Shown piece after piece: positions 1-16,345 of a stretch of 64,000 bases of DNA. Positions within the stretch are counted from its first letter, which is position 1. Each line of letters starts with the position of its first letter. The notes under the pieces are model-generated. The model made no database searches. It saw nothing but the letters and a program-made list of their open reading frames with translations, and had not been told where the DNA came from. The stretch comes from Sphingobium sp. Cam5-1 (GTDB lineage: Bacteria > Pseudomonadota > Alphaproteobacteria > Sphingomonadales > Sphingomonadaceae): positions 1,798,001 through 1,862,000 of the forward strand of contig NZ_CP065138.1 in assembly GCF_015693305.1 (NCBI RefSeq). The letters are read 5' to 3'. Position numbers and translations under genes: made by a program.

Positions 1-385
1 CCAGCCCGCCTTTGTCCCGGTACAGGATCAACCGCCCGGATCGGTGCGCTTCCGGAAGCATCCAGACCGCGCCCTCCGCGCTGAATATCTGCGGGTAGGA
101 AAGGTGCCATGGCTCCTTCAGGCAGGGATGGCGCGAAACCAGTCGCATCTTGTCGTCGAAGACCCTCGCTTCGATCGTGCCATGGCGCGTTCGATAGTCA
201 TAATGTTCCACGAACACGTGAAGATGACCGGCTTCATCCCGCCATCCAAAGGGGTCTGCGATAAATTGAAAGTCGGGTTCCTCCGCCAACCAGGTGACAG
301 GACCCTCGATGCGGCCTTTAGACAGGACAATGTCGATTGGCTCCGTCACCAATCCACATCTCCAGATATCCTTGCGGCGGGGCAT
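1..385 (-). CDS. Partial GINT1 N-terminal-like (beta-propeller) protein, C-terminus cut by window edge
   Basis: An open frame on the minus strand runs off the left edge of the window and gives 128 residues from an ATG at 385. That start has a strong AGAAGGGGG Shine-Dalgarno about 10 nt upstream; an in-frame ATG at 424 lacks one. The visible protein contains FIADPFGW, HVFVEHYDYRTRHG, KEPWHLSYPQIF and WMLPEAHRSGRLILYR. These resemble the five-bladed-propeller module at the N-terminus of glucosamine inositolphosphorylceramide transferase 1 and its bacterial relatives, which sit in sugar or formyl-transferase clusters. Sphingomonads make glycosphingolipids, so a glycolipid role is attractive but inferred. 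The motif-rich frame and codon pattern make the reading frame itself secure. Confidence 0.7.
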   Translation of the reverse strand, partial: MPRRKDIWRCGLVTEPIDIVLSKGRIEGPVTWLAEEPDFQFIADPFGWRDEAGHLHVFVEHYDYRTRHGTIEARVFDDKMRLVSRHPCLKEPWHLSYPQIFSAEGAVWMLPEAHRSGRLILYRDKGGL

Positions 386-550
386 ATCGTCGCTATTCCC
401 CCTTCTCGCCGGAATGCCAAGCATGATCTTGCCGATTGAGGATTTTCATCCAAACGGCGATGGGCCTCGCACCACCCCCAGTTTGACATCGCCTGACCAC
501 CGCCAAAGATCGCGCTTAACCCCGCGTCCCAATTGCACTATCACCGCCGC

Positions 551-1492
551 ATGGCCACGCCTTCCCTGCGTCAACTCGACATTTTTGCGCAGATGGTGGC
601 GGCGGGCAGCATGTCGCGCTGCGCCCGCGATCTGGGCGTCCCGGTCGAAGACATTGCCCGCGCAATCGCCTCTCTGGAAATGCGTCTTGGCTATCATCTG
701 TTTGAAGGTCCGCCTGACCATCAACGGCTGACTGCCGCCGGGCGCAAGACCGCCGAGGCGATGACCCTCTTGTCGCAGGATCAGTCCGACAGCTGGGCGC
801 CGGACGAACCGGCCCCTGCTTCCCCTCCGCCCGTCGCGCCTGAAGCCGCGCCTGCGGAGCCATCCCCCGCACCAGCGCGGCAGGCGATCACCCTTGCCGC
901 CCCCGCGCCCGTTTTCGGCCATTTCCAGGAAGCGCTCGCCGCGTTCGAGGCCGCGAATGAGGATATCGCGATCACGCTCGACCTCTCCATCCACCTCGCC
1001 GATGAAGCGCGTGCGGCACTGGAGCAGGGCCGCGTCGATATCGCCTATTTCTACGCATTGGGGGAACAGCCGGGCTTCGCCTCCCGCTATGGCTGGTCGG
1101 AACAGATCAACCTTTACGCCGGGGCGGATCATCCCCTCACCCGGCGCGACATCGTCACGACCGACGATCTGCGGATCAGTCCCACGCTCGCGATGGAGCC
1201 GAATAACGGTCTGCGCCGCATCATCGATGAAGCGCTCGACCGGGAAGGCATCATCATGGGCGCGCCGGTGCTCGAAACCGACAATATGTTCGATATCATG
1301 ACCATATTGCGCGAAGGCGCAGGCTGCTTCGCCGCCTTCGGCCCCCTCGCGCGTGACCTCGGCCGCATGAACGGCATCCGCCGCCTGCCCCTGGAACGCC
1401 CCCTCCCCTCCATCGAGGTCAGACAGGCCCTGCGCACCCGCGCCGACACAGACTCGCCAGTGAGCGCGCTCGCGGAATTCCTCTTCCTCTGA
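551..1492 (+). CDS. LysR-family transcriptional regulator
   Basis: A 313-residue protein with an N-terminal winged helix (about residues 1-60: SLRQLDIFAQMVAAGSMSRC, then a second helix and LTAAGRKTAE). A Pro/Ala-rich linker follows at about 80-110, then a periplasmic-binding-protein-like effector domain to the end. An upstream in-frame ATG at 533 would add six residues; 551 is preferred because MATPSLRQLDIF matches the usual LysR N-terminus. The long proline-rich linker is unusual for LysR proteins, whose linker is normally a helix. It points toward the zinc receptor downstream but has no clear divergent partner, so its target is unknown. Confidence 0.8.
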   Translation: MATPSLRQLDIFAQMVAAGSMSRCARDLGVPVEDIARAIASLEMRLGYHLFEGPPDHQRLTAAGRKTAEAMTLLSQDQSDSWAPDEPAPASPPPVAPEAAPAEPSPAPARQAITLAAPAPVFGHFQEALAAFEAANEDIAITLDLSIHLADEARAALEQGRVDIAYFYALGEQPGFASRYGWSEQINLYAGADHPLTRRDIVTTDDLRISPTLAMEPNNGLRRIIDEALDREGIIMGAPVLETDNMFDIMTILREGAGCFAAFGPLARDLGRMNGIRRLPLERPLPSIEVRQALRTRADTDSPVSALAEFLFL

Positions 1493-1565
1493 TCTGTCAT
1501 CCCGGGTCCATTATGGATCTTGGCCCTTCCTCGATAATCCGCTCGAAACATAAGCCCAACCCCAT

Positions 1566-1585
1566 TGATACGTTATAGCATTTAG
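1566..1585. promoter_or_regulatory. Candidate Zur (zinc uptake regulator) box
   Basis: TGATACGTTATAGCATTTAG lies 44 bp before the receptor start at 1629. It matches 15 of 20 positions of the palindrome TGATATGTTATAACATATCA, the kind of AT-rich GTTATAACAT core bound by alphaproteobacterial Zur proteins. The consensus is recalled from the family, not computed here. Its position just upstream of a ZnuD-like receptor supports the call. Confidence 0.5.
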
Positions 1586-1628
1586 GATAGAGGCGCCTCA
1601 CAAGCCGTTTCAATTAAGGGTTTCCTTC

Positions 1629-3740
1629 ATGAATTCCCCCCTGCCGCTCCTCCGCGCCAGCTGCGCCCTCACCGCAATCTGCCTCGCCTCTCCCAGCCTC
1701 GCTCAATCGTCATCAATCCAACCCGGCACCTATCATGATGATCAGCCCAACATCGTCGTCACCGCCATCATCCCCCGCCGCCAGGGCGACATCTTGTCCG
1801 GCACCTCTGTCCTTTCCGGCGCCGAGCTGACACGTGACCTGCGGACCACCATCGGCGAAACCCTCGCCCATCAACCCGGCGTTTCCGCCACCTCTTTCGG
1901 CCCCAACGCCTCCCGTCCGATCCTTCGCGGCCTTCAGGGCGAACGAGTGCGCATCCTCACCGACGGCATAGGCAGCTTCGACGTATCCAACACCTCGGTC
2001 GATCACGCCGTCGCGATCAATCCCCTGACCGCTGACCGGATCGAAGTGCTGCGCGGCCCCGCCGCCCTTCTTTACGGCTCCTCCGCGATCGGCGGGGTGG
2101 TCAATGTAATCGACAGCCGCATACCCCGCCGCGTGCCTGACGAGCCCGTCCACATCGATGGCATCGCCAATTATGGCAGCGCCGCCAACGAACGCAGCGG
2201 TTCAGCCGAAATCGAAGCGCCGGTAACGGACAAGATCGTCGTCCACTTCGACGGCAGCTATTCGAAGAGCGGCGATCTCGACACCGGCAACTACATCCTG
2301 ACCCCAGCCCTGCGCGCCCAAGCCGCAGCAAGCGGAGACCCCGCCATCACGCCCATCGCCGATCTGCGAGGCAAGCTGCCCAACAGCGCCGCCCGCACTT
2401 GGGAAGTGGCTGGCGGGGCGGCGCTGGTGACCGATGGCGGCAACCTCGGCTTCTCGATCGCCCACACGGACAATCTCTACGGCGTCCCCGTCCGCTATTC
2501 GGTCGAGCCGGGATCAGAGGCCGAACAGGTCCGCCTCCACATGAAGCAGGACCGCGCCGACATGCGCGCCGAACTGCCCGTCAACGGCGGCTTTCTGGAT
2601 TCCATCCGCCTCCGCGCGGGCTTCGCCGACTATCAGCATCAGGAGATCGAACCGTCCGGGGACGTCGGCACCACATTCTATAACCAGTCGATTGAATCGC
2701 GGCTGGAACTGGTGCAGGCCAAGCGCGGCGGATGGGATGGCGCTGTCGGCGCCCAATTCTTCGCCCGCAATTTCCATGTCGAGGGTGAAGAGAAATTCCT
2801 GCCCCGCAACCGGACAGAGCAACTCGGCTTCTTCACCCTTCAATCCTTCGACCTGGGCAGCAGCCGGATCGAACTGGGTGGCCGCTATGAGCATAATAAG
2901 GTGGGGGCGGATGCGGACGCGACCTTGTTCAATCCCGCCTATCAGCGCAGCTTCGACGCCTTTTCCGGGTCGATCGGCGCCAGCCAGGAAATACGTCCCG
3001 GCTGGCGCGTCGGCTTGAACCTCGCCCGAACCGAACGCGCGCCCTCGGCTGAAGAGCTATTCGCGCGTGGTAATCACGCCGGAACGCAAGCGTTCGAGCT
3101 TGGCAATCCGAACTTCGACCTGGAAAAAAGCTGGGGCGTTGAAGCCACGCTGCGCGGTGAAGGCCCCGGCTACACCATGTCGCTATCGGCCTATCACAAT
3201 TGGTTCAACGGCTACATTTACGATGCGCTGGTCGATGACAGCGCCTGCATGGCGGTGAATGGCGGAAAGCCGCTGGATTTCCCCTGCTTCCAATATAATC
3301 AGGCCAATGCGCGCTATCTCGGCTTTGAAGCAGAGGCATCGGTAAAGCTGGGGGAAGTCGGCGGATACAAGGTCAATCTGGATGGCCTCGCCGATTATGT
3401 CCGCGCAACCATCACCGGCTCAGGCCCTGCGCCCCGCATCCCGCCGCTGCGTTTGCTCGGAGGGATCGAACTTCAGGGCGACCGCCTGAGCTTCCGTGGC
3501 GAGGTCGAACATAGCTTTGCGCAGGACAGGATCGCATCGACCGAAACCCGCACCGACGGCTTTACGCTCGTCAACGCATCGCTGTCCTTCAAGCCGATCA
3601 AAGGCAATGACCGGACCACCATCAGCCTGTCGGCGAACAATATATTCGATGTCGAGGCGCGGCGACATGCCAGCTTCCTCAAGGATTATGCGCCACTGAC
3701 CGGACGGGATATTCGCCTGACGGCTCGACTATCCATCTGA
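1629..3740 (+). CDS. TonB-dependent receptor, ZnuD-like (probable zinc uptake)
   Basis: A 703-residue outer-membrane receptor with a signal peptide ending SLAQ (about residue 26) and a TonB box PNIVVTA at about 41-47. The plug holds HQPGVSATSFGPNASRPILRG and VLRGPAALLYGSSAIGGVVN; a 22-strand barrel follows, ending in an aromatic-poor LTARLSI. The plug lacks the LFGRN motif of sphingomonad catabolic receptors. The plug sequence, the LARTERAPSAEELFARG motif and the C-terminal HASFLKDYAPLTGRD fit the ZnuD family that imports zinc (or heme) in Neisseria and Acinetobacter. I see no obvious histidine-rich loop. The Zur-like box upstream supports zinc-repressed expression. Confidence 0.8.
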   Translation: MNSPLPLLRASCALTAICLASPSLAQSSSIQPGTYHDDQPNIVVTAIIPRRQGDILSGTSVLSGAELTRDLRTTIGETLAHQPGVSATSFGPNASRPILRGLQGERVRILTDGIGSFDVSNTSVDHAVAINPLTADRIEVLRGPAALLYGSSAIGGVVNVIDSRIPRRVPDEPVHIDGIANYGSAANERSGSAEIEAPVTDKIVVHFDGSYSKSGDLDTGNYILTPALRAQAAASGDPAITPIADLRGKLPNSAARTWEVAGGAALVTDGGNLGFSIAHTDNLYGVPVRYSVEPGSEAEQVRLHMKQDRADMRAELPVNGGFLDSIRLRAGFADYQHQEIEPSGDVGTTFYNQSIESRLELVQAKRGGWDGAVGAQFFARNFHVEGEEKFLPRNRTEQLGFFTLQSFDLGSSRIELGGRYEHNKVGADADATLFNPAYQRSFDAFSGSIGASQEIRPGWRVGLNLARTERAPSAEELFARGNHAGTQAFELGNPNFDLEKSWGVEATLRGEGPGYTMSLSAYHNWFNGYIYDALVDDSACMAVNGGKPLDFPCFQYNQANARYLGFEAEASVKLGEVGGYKVNLDGLADYVRATITGSGPAPRIPPLRLLGGIELQGDRLSFRGEVEHSFAQDRIASTETRTDGFTLVNASLSFKPIKGNDRTTISLSANNIFDVEARRHASFLKDYAPLTGRDIRLTARLSI

Positions 3741-3834
3741 CCAACCTAGTTCATTGCGCAATGTGACGGTTTGGTTACAAGGCGCATATGGATGAGGGGC
3801 ATTTTATGGCTAAGGTCGCGGGGGCGGGCTGGTA

Positions 3835-4950
3835 ATGCGCCAGATCGCCGCCCTTCCCTATGCCGCCGACCCCGATGGCTCGATGCGCATTCTGCTCATC
3901 ACTTCGCGCGAAACCCGCCGATGGGTCATCCCCAAGGGCAACCGCATCAAGGGCATGGCAGGCCACCGCGCCGCCGAACTCGAAGCCTATGAGGAAGCGG
4001 GCATTCACGGCATCGCCTGCCCCGCTCCTTTGGGCCGCTACCGCTATGACAAGCGCCGCCGAAAGGGCGATACACGCGAAGCCACGGTTGAAGTTTTCCC
4101 CCTTGCAGTGACCGGCCAGTTGTCGCAATGGCCCGAGCAGGGGCAGAGGGAACTGCGCTGGTTTCCGGTCGCAGAGGCCGCGAAAGCGGTCGAGGAACCC
4201 GATCTTCAAACGATCATCGCGGCCTTTCGCGAACCGCCGCGCGATCCGGGCTGGTTCATCCGAATGCTGCTGCGGGTCAAGGAATGGCAAGCCGAAAGGA
4301 CTGGAATGCTGCGGTGGTTTCACGCGCTGATGCCCAAGCAGGGGCGCTTCTTCGAACAGTTTGAGGATCATGCGGTGACGCTTGTCGCCGGGGCCGATGC
4401 GCTCGCCAAGCTGCTGAAGGGCGGCCCGGACATGGACGCGCATATCGAGGAGATATCCGCGCGCGAGCATGAAGCGGACGACATCATTCGCGAAGTGCTA
4501 CAGGATGTGCGCCGCATTTTCGTGACGCCCTTCGACCGCAGCGCCATCACCGGCCTGATCGGCGTGATGGACGACGCGATCGACCAGATGAACCAGACCG
4601 CGAAGGCGATTGCGCTGTTCGAGGTCAAGGAATTCGCGCCCCAGATGCAGGATATGAGCGCTCTTATCGTGGAGTGCGCCCGCATCACGGCCGAAGCCAT
4701 GCCGCTGCTGCGTTCGCTGAACCTCAACTCGGTGCGGCTGCATGAGCTGACCGAGCGGCTGGTGAAGCTGGAGGGGCATGCCGACATCTTGCATGAGGCG
4801 GGCCTCAAGGCACTGTATAATCAGGCACGGCAAGGTAACCCCATGGACTTCGTCGTCGGGAACGAAATCTACGCCCATCTGGAGAAGGTGACCGACCGGT
4901 TCGAGGACGTAGCAAACGAAATCTCCGGCCTGGTCATAGACCACGCCTGA
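3835..4950 (+). CDS. Nudix hydrolase fused to DUF47/PhoU-like phosphate transport regulator
   Basis: One 371-residue frame carries two normally separate proteins. Residues 1-140 form a diphosphoinositol-polyphosphate-phosphohydrolase-type Nudix domain (RRWVIPKGN, then ELEAYEEAGIHGI). The EAYEEAG metal-binding part of the Nudix box is present, but its first Glu and its Arg are replaced by Met41 and Leu49. Residues 158-371, beginning MLRWFHALMPKQGRFFEQF, are a complete DUF47 protein of the all-helical PhoU-like family that partners PiT transporters. The PiT gene follows after 28 bp, so phosphate homeostasis is the likely role. A nine-residue frame (3806-3835) overlaps the start codon as TAATG. 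An internal Shine-Dalgarno and ATG could make the DUF47 part alone. Confidence 0.85.
   Translation: MRQIAALPYAADPDGSMRILLITSRETRRWVIPKGNRIKGMAGHRAAELEAYEEAGIHGIACPAPLGRYRYDKRRRKGDTREATVEVFPLAVTGQLSQWPEQGQRELRWFPVAEAAKAVEEPDLQTIIAAFREPPRDPGWFIRMLLRVKEWQAERTGMLRWFHALMPKQGRFFEQFEDHAVTLVAGADALAKLLKGGPDMDAHIEEISAREHEADDIIREVLQDVRRIFVTPFDRSAITGLIGVMDDAIDQMNQTAKAIALFEVKEFAPQMQDMSALIVECARITAEAMPLLRSLNLNSVRLHELTERLVKLEGHADILHEAGLKALYNQARQGNPMDFVVGNEIYAHLEKVTDRFEDVANEISGLVIDHA
4295..4308 (+). promoter_or_regulatory. Internal ribosome binding site and ATG for stand-alone DUF47 protein
   Basis: AAAGGA at 4295-4300 is followed 5 nt later by an in-frame ATG at 4306. Starting there gives a 214-residue protein whose first residues match the usual N-terminus of free-standing DUF47 proteins. 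Dual translation from one frame is an inference. Confidence 0.4.
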
Positions 4951-4978
4951 TCCTTAGCTCCATTCGAGTCCTGATCTG

Positions 4979-5980
4979 ATGGAAGCCCATCTCGCCTTTC
5001 CACTGCTCGTCGCCCTGATCGGTATCGCGCTCGCCTTCGACTTCCTGAACGGCCTGCACGATGCCGCCAACTCGATCGCGACGATCGTATCGACGCGCGT
5101 GTTGAAGCCGCAATATGCGGTGGCCTGGGCCGCCTTCTTCAACTTCATCGCCTTCCTCTTCTTCGGCCTGCATGTCGCCGAAACCGTGGGCAAAGGCATC
5201 GTTGACGCCAGCATTATCGACCCGCCGGTTATCTTCGGTGCGCTGATGGGCGCCATCGCCTGGAACCTCATCACATGGGGCCTGGGCATCCCCTCCTCCA
5301 GCAGCCATGCGCTGATCGGTGGCCTGCTGGGCGCAGGAACCGCCAAGGCCGGGCTAGGCGCGGTGGTATGGAGCGGCGTGTTCAAGACCAGTGCTGCTAT
5401 CGTCCTTTCCCCTGCGATCGGCCTCATCCTGGCGCTGCTGCTGGTCCTGATCATCAGCTGGATATTCCGCCGCTTCACGCCCCAAGGCGCGGATCGGGTC
5501 TTCCGCAAGCTCCAGCTCGTATCGGCGTCCCTCTATTCGCTCGGCCATGGCGGCAATGATGCGCAGAAGACGATGGGGATCATCGCGGTTCTGCTATATT
5601 CGCAGGGCATGTTGACCGGCGGTTTCCACGTTCCTTTCTGGGTAGTGATTTCCTGTCAGGCGGCGATGGGCCTTGGCACGCTGCTCGGCGGATGGAAGAT
5701 CGTCCACACGATGGGGTCGAAGATTACGCGCCTTACTCCGGCTCAAGGCTTCTGCGCTGAGACGGGCGGGGCAATGACGCTATTCCTAGCGACGCATCTA
5801 GGCGTGCCTGTTTCAACCACGCACACGATTACCGGCGCGATCGTCGGCGTCGGCGCATCTCGCCGCCTGTCGGCCGTCCGGTGGAACGTGGCCTCCAGCA
5901 TCGTAATCGCCTGGGTGGTGACGCTGCCCGCCGCCGCTCTGATCGGCGCCGGCTTCTACGGCCTGACACGACTGTTCTGA
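4979..5980 (+). CDS. pit: PiT-family inorganic phosphate transporter
   Basis: A 333-residue inner-membrane protein with about ten hydrophobic segments and the duplicated PiT signature. The first copy is FLNGLHDAANSIATIVSTRV near residue 22, the second is LGHGGNDAQKTMGI near 190. SSSSHALIGG and PVSTTHTITGAIVG are the paired re-entrant motifs. It catalyses cation-coupled uptake of phosphate (as metal-phosphate). It lies 28 bp after the Nudix-DUF47 gene and is surely co-transcribed with it, the usual DUF47-pit pairing. No Pho box was recognised. Confidence 0.92.
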   Translation: MEAHLAFPLLVALIGIALAFDFLNGLHDAANSIATIVSTRVLKPQYAVAWAAFFNFIAFLFFGLHVAETVGKGIVDASIIDPPVIFGALMGAIAWNLITWGLGIPSSSSHALIGGLLGAGTAKAGLGAVVWSGVFKTSAAIVLSPAIGLILALLLVLIISWIFRRFTPQGADRVFRKLQLVSASLYSLGHGGNDAQKTMGIIAVLLYSQGMLTGGFHVPFWVVISCQAAMGLGTLLGGWKIVHTMGSKITRLTPAQGFCAETGGAMTLFLATHLGVPVSTTHTITGAIVGVGASRRLSAVRWNVASSIVIAWVVTLPAAALIGAGFYGLTRLF

Positions 5981-6012
5981 TCCGCCGCAGCGATCGGATC
6001 AGGATCGTTATT

Positions 6013-6049
6013 GAGACAATCCGCCCTTCACAAAGGCGGGCATGGTCTC
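6013..6049 (+). terminator. Hairpin after pit, possible weak terminator
   Basis: GAGAC (6013-6017) pairs with GTCTC (6045-6049) around an inner CCGCC (6021-6025)/GGCGG (6035-6039) stem. There is no T-tract, so if it terminates, it does so weakly or with Rho. Confidence 0.3.
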
Positions 6050-6102
6050 TATATGGCGTTTTGAAAATCCGGTTCCTGCAAGCCTTCCGGCAAGCATGAA
6101 CC

Positions 6103-6150
6103 GTCCCCTGGATCGCCCGGGGACCGGTTTCGAATGGCGCGCGAAACCGG
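6103..6150 (+). promoter_or_regulatory. Tandem hairpins in the rpoB upstream/leader region
   Basis: GTCCCC (6103-6108) pairs with GGGGAC (6119-6124). Directly adjoining it, CCGGTTTCG (6124-6132) pairs perfectly with CGAAACCGG (6142-6150) around a 9-nt loop. They sit about 175-220 nt before the rpoB start in a 344-nt gene-free stretch (5981-6324) that otherwise shows no coding signal. A structured 5' leader controlling rpoBC expression is plausible; no known RNA family was recognised. Confidence 0.35.
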
Positions 6151-6324
6151 CGGGATTGGGCGACATTTGGTGGGTCACAAGGTGCTGACAGTGCGGATCG
6201 GACAGTCCCGGCCCGCACTTTTTTGCGTGGCGGCAGAAGGGCGAATCAGCCCTTTCACCCGTCTCGTCAGGCTGAATTTCGCTGCGATGCGAAAAAATGC
6301 GACGAATTACAGGCAGGAAACGCA

Positions 6325-10491
<4,167 letters not shown>

Positions 10492-10501
10492 GGGAACCGT
10501 C

Positions 10502-10528
10502 GGGCACTGTCTCCCCAAGACAGTGCCC
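10502..10528 (+). promoter_or_regulatory. Perfect 11-bp hairpin between rpoB and rpoC
   Basis: GGGCACTGTCT (10502-10512) and AGACAGTGCCC (10518-10528) form an uninterrupted stem with a CCCCA loop, 10 nt after the rpoB stop. No T-tract follows, so this is more likely an RNase processing or mRNA-stability element, or a partial attenuator, than a full terminator. Confidence 0.5.
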
Positions 10529-10576
10529 CTCCCTGCCCTCGCCCCGAACAATTTACCCTCTAGAGGGACTTGAATT

Positions 10577-14833
<4,257 letters not shown>

Positions 14834-14847
14834 CGCTTTGAAATCAC

Positions 14848-14949
14848 GGGAACCGCTTCCTATCTTGGATAGCGGCTCCCAAGCCCATCGATCCCGCAAG
14901 GGAAGGTGAAAGAGCCCGCCGGACGCGTCAGCAGTCCGGCGGGCTTTTT
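14848..14949 (+). terminator. Rho-independent terminator of the rpoBC operon, with a preceding hairpin
   Basis: A first imperfect stem pairs GGGAACCGCT (14848-14857) with AGCGGCTCCC (14871-14880). The real terminator is the perfect 12-bp stem AGCCCGCCGGAC (14913-14924)/GTCCGGCGGGCT (14934-14945), running into TTTTT at 14945-14949. Confidence 0.9.
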
Positions 14950-15048
14950 CCTGACCGGACTATGCGGCATTTTCCGGCGCAAGCCCCTTGACCAGCCGAT
15001 CCAACCAGCTTATTTGCGCGCTTCCGATGCGGGCTACACCCGCCTTGG

Positions 15049-15122
15049 TGCCCGATCCTCTAATGGTAAGAGAGCGGACTCTGACTCCGTCAATCAAGGT
15101 TCGAATCCTTGTCGGGCATCCA
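15049..15122 (+). tRNA. tRNA-Gln (anticodon CTG)
   Basis: The acceptor arms TGCCCGA (15049-15055) and TCGGGCA (15112-15118) pair fully, and CCA is encoded at 15120-15122. The D-loop region has AATGGTAAGA. The anticodon stem GCGGA/TCCGT closes the loop CTCTGAC, giving CTG at positions 34-36. The T arm CAAGGTTCGAATCCTTG is canonical. It reads the glutamine codon CAG. No duplicated 3' end (att site) was seen in the window. Confidence 0.96.
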
Positions 15123-15294
15123 AACATTCGGCAATCTAGAAAATTTATGCCATCTATGAACTTGGCCATCACCTTCTCTGGCCGATCGCTGGTGTTTGGC
15201 GGAGGCATTGGGCTTGATGACTGATCGCGGTGGAAGCAAAGGGTCGATGGGCGCCTGACGCAATCCGCCAGCTGACGTGAGAGGAGCATCCAAA

Positions 15295-15614
15295 GTGGCG
15301 TCACAATCAAGCGACAAGCCGCTCTTCCTGTTCACGAAATATCAGAAGCTGACTTCTACGCGGACCTGAGACATTGGCGCACCAACATCCGGCCACGTCA
15401 CTGGCCGGAAAACCTTCGCGTCATCTCACTGGACGGCCTGGCACTCATCGGCCTCGATGATCAAGGCAATGCGTATCTGAATGGGCAACGCCTATATACA
15501 GCACGCCGCTTCGCTTGGCAGGAACGGCTGATCGCGGGATTGCTCGCGCTGTCGGCTATCGTCGGCGCTATCGCCGCCTCCTGCTCAGAGTGGGCAGACT
15601 TGCATCCGCTTTAA
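15295..15614 (+). pseudogene. Frameshifted small membrane protein gene
   Basis: The frame ending at TAA 15614 is open from 15276 but has no ATG, GTG or usable TTG start. It encodes HEISEADFYADLRHWRTNIR, VISLDGLALIGLDDQGNAYL, QERLIAGLLALSAIVGAIAA and a short tail, a soluble part plus one C-terminal membrane helix. In another frame, AGAGGAG is followed 8 nt later by GTG at 15295, encoding (V)ASQSSDKPL. Removing one CT from the CTCT at 15322-15325 joins the two frames as DKPLPVHEISEADF, giving about 105 residues. Function is unknown. It may be a true pseudogene or a sequence error. Confidence 0.6.
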
Positions 15615-15667
15615 TCGCCTGATGTATGGCCGCGGCCAAGAGCTCCTGCTCCCGCCCCCAATTACCG

Positions 15668-16345
15668 TCACGCAGCCGGGCGAAGCCCTCTCACTTCCTC
15701 GGGAGTGATGGTCTTGGCAAGATTGACCAGAGATTTCACGGCAAAGGCCTTCAGTTGCGGCATCTTGGCCTCCCACGGCTTGCCATATCCCGCCAATATC
15801 GTTGACCCTTCGATCGACGTGTTGATGAACAGGGTCACGATGTCGACTTCCTCGGGGGAAAGCGCCGGGTTGAGTTCGGCGACATAGGAAGCCATCAGAT
15901 TGTGCATATACTGGTTGACCATCTCGACCCGTTCCGCGACGAACTGATTGTGGTTCGCCATCGCCCACAATTCTGTAAACAGGTGGGTCATCTTCTTCGT
16001 CTTCGTTTCGTCCAAGGTGCCCCCGATGACCAGCGCGAGCGCTTCTTCGGCGGGTAATCCCTGATTGGTGAGGCTGACCCTCGCCTCCCCCACGGTCGGG
16101 CTCAGCAGTTCGTCCAGCAGCACCTGAACCAGCATTTCCTTACGCGGGAAATGACGGCTCACATTTCCGACCTTCATCCCACATTCGGCAGCAATCCGGC
16201 GAAGGGTGAACGCCGATGCGCCCTCATCGACGAGAACGTGCAACGCGGCCTTCAGGATTGCATCGACCGTGTCGGAACCCCGGGAGTATACTCCCGGGCG
16301 AGGAGGAGCGACAAGCTTGGCCTTTTTCACCTTAAGATCAGTCAT
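15668..16345 (-). CDS. TetR/AcrR-family transcriptional regulator
   Basis: 225 residues starting MTDLKVKKAKLV, with GGGGGAGT immediately before the ATG. An N-terminal helix-turn-helix occupies about residues 25-75 (AILKAALHVLVDEGASAFTL, then RRIAAECGMKVGNVSRHFPR). The rest is a helical ligand-binding domain with a TELWAMANHNQFVAERV segment. It is transcribed away from the nitroreductase across a 347-bp gap, the usual position of a local repressor. That gap holds one copy of the GTTGAC-N4-GTCAAC-type site, so this protein is the leading candidate for its binder. That is inference; no copy lies close to its own start. Confidence 0.85.
   Translation of the reverse strand: MTDLKVKKAKLVAPPRPGVYSRGSDTVDAILKAALHVLVDEGASAFTLRRIAAECGMKVGNVSRHFPRKEMLVQVLLDELLSPTVGEARVSLTNQGLPAEEALALVIGGTLDETKTKKMTHLFTELWAMANHNQFVAERVEMVNQYMHNLMASYVAELNPALSPEEVDIVTLFINTSIEGSTILAGYGKPWEAKMPQLKAFAVKSLVNLAKTITPEEVRGLRPAA

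Noticed and set aside
6223..6324. 34-residue N-terminal extension of RpoB
   Set aside because: The extension is basic and unlike RpoB; a proper ribosome binding site precedes the ATG at 6325.
14906..15139. 77-codon frame downstream of rpoC
   Set aside because: It reads through the rho-independent terminator and the whole tRNA-Gln gene.
15049..15295. Genomic island integrated at tRNA-Gln
   Set aside because: No integrase gene and no second copy of the tRNA 3' end were found in the window.
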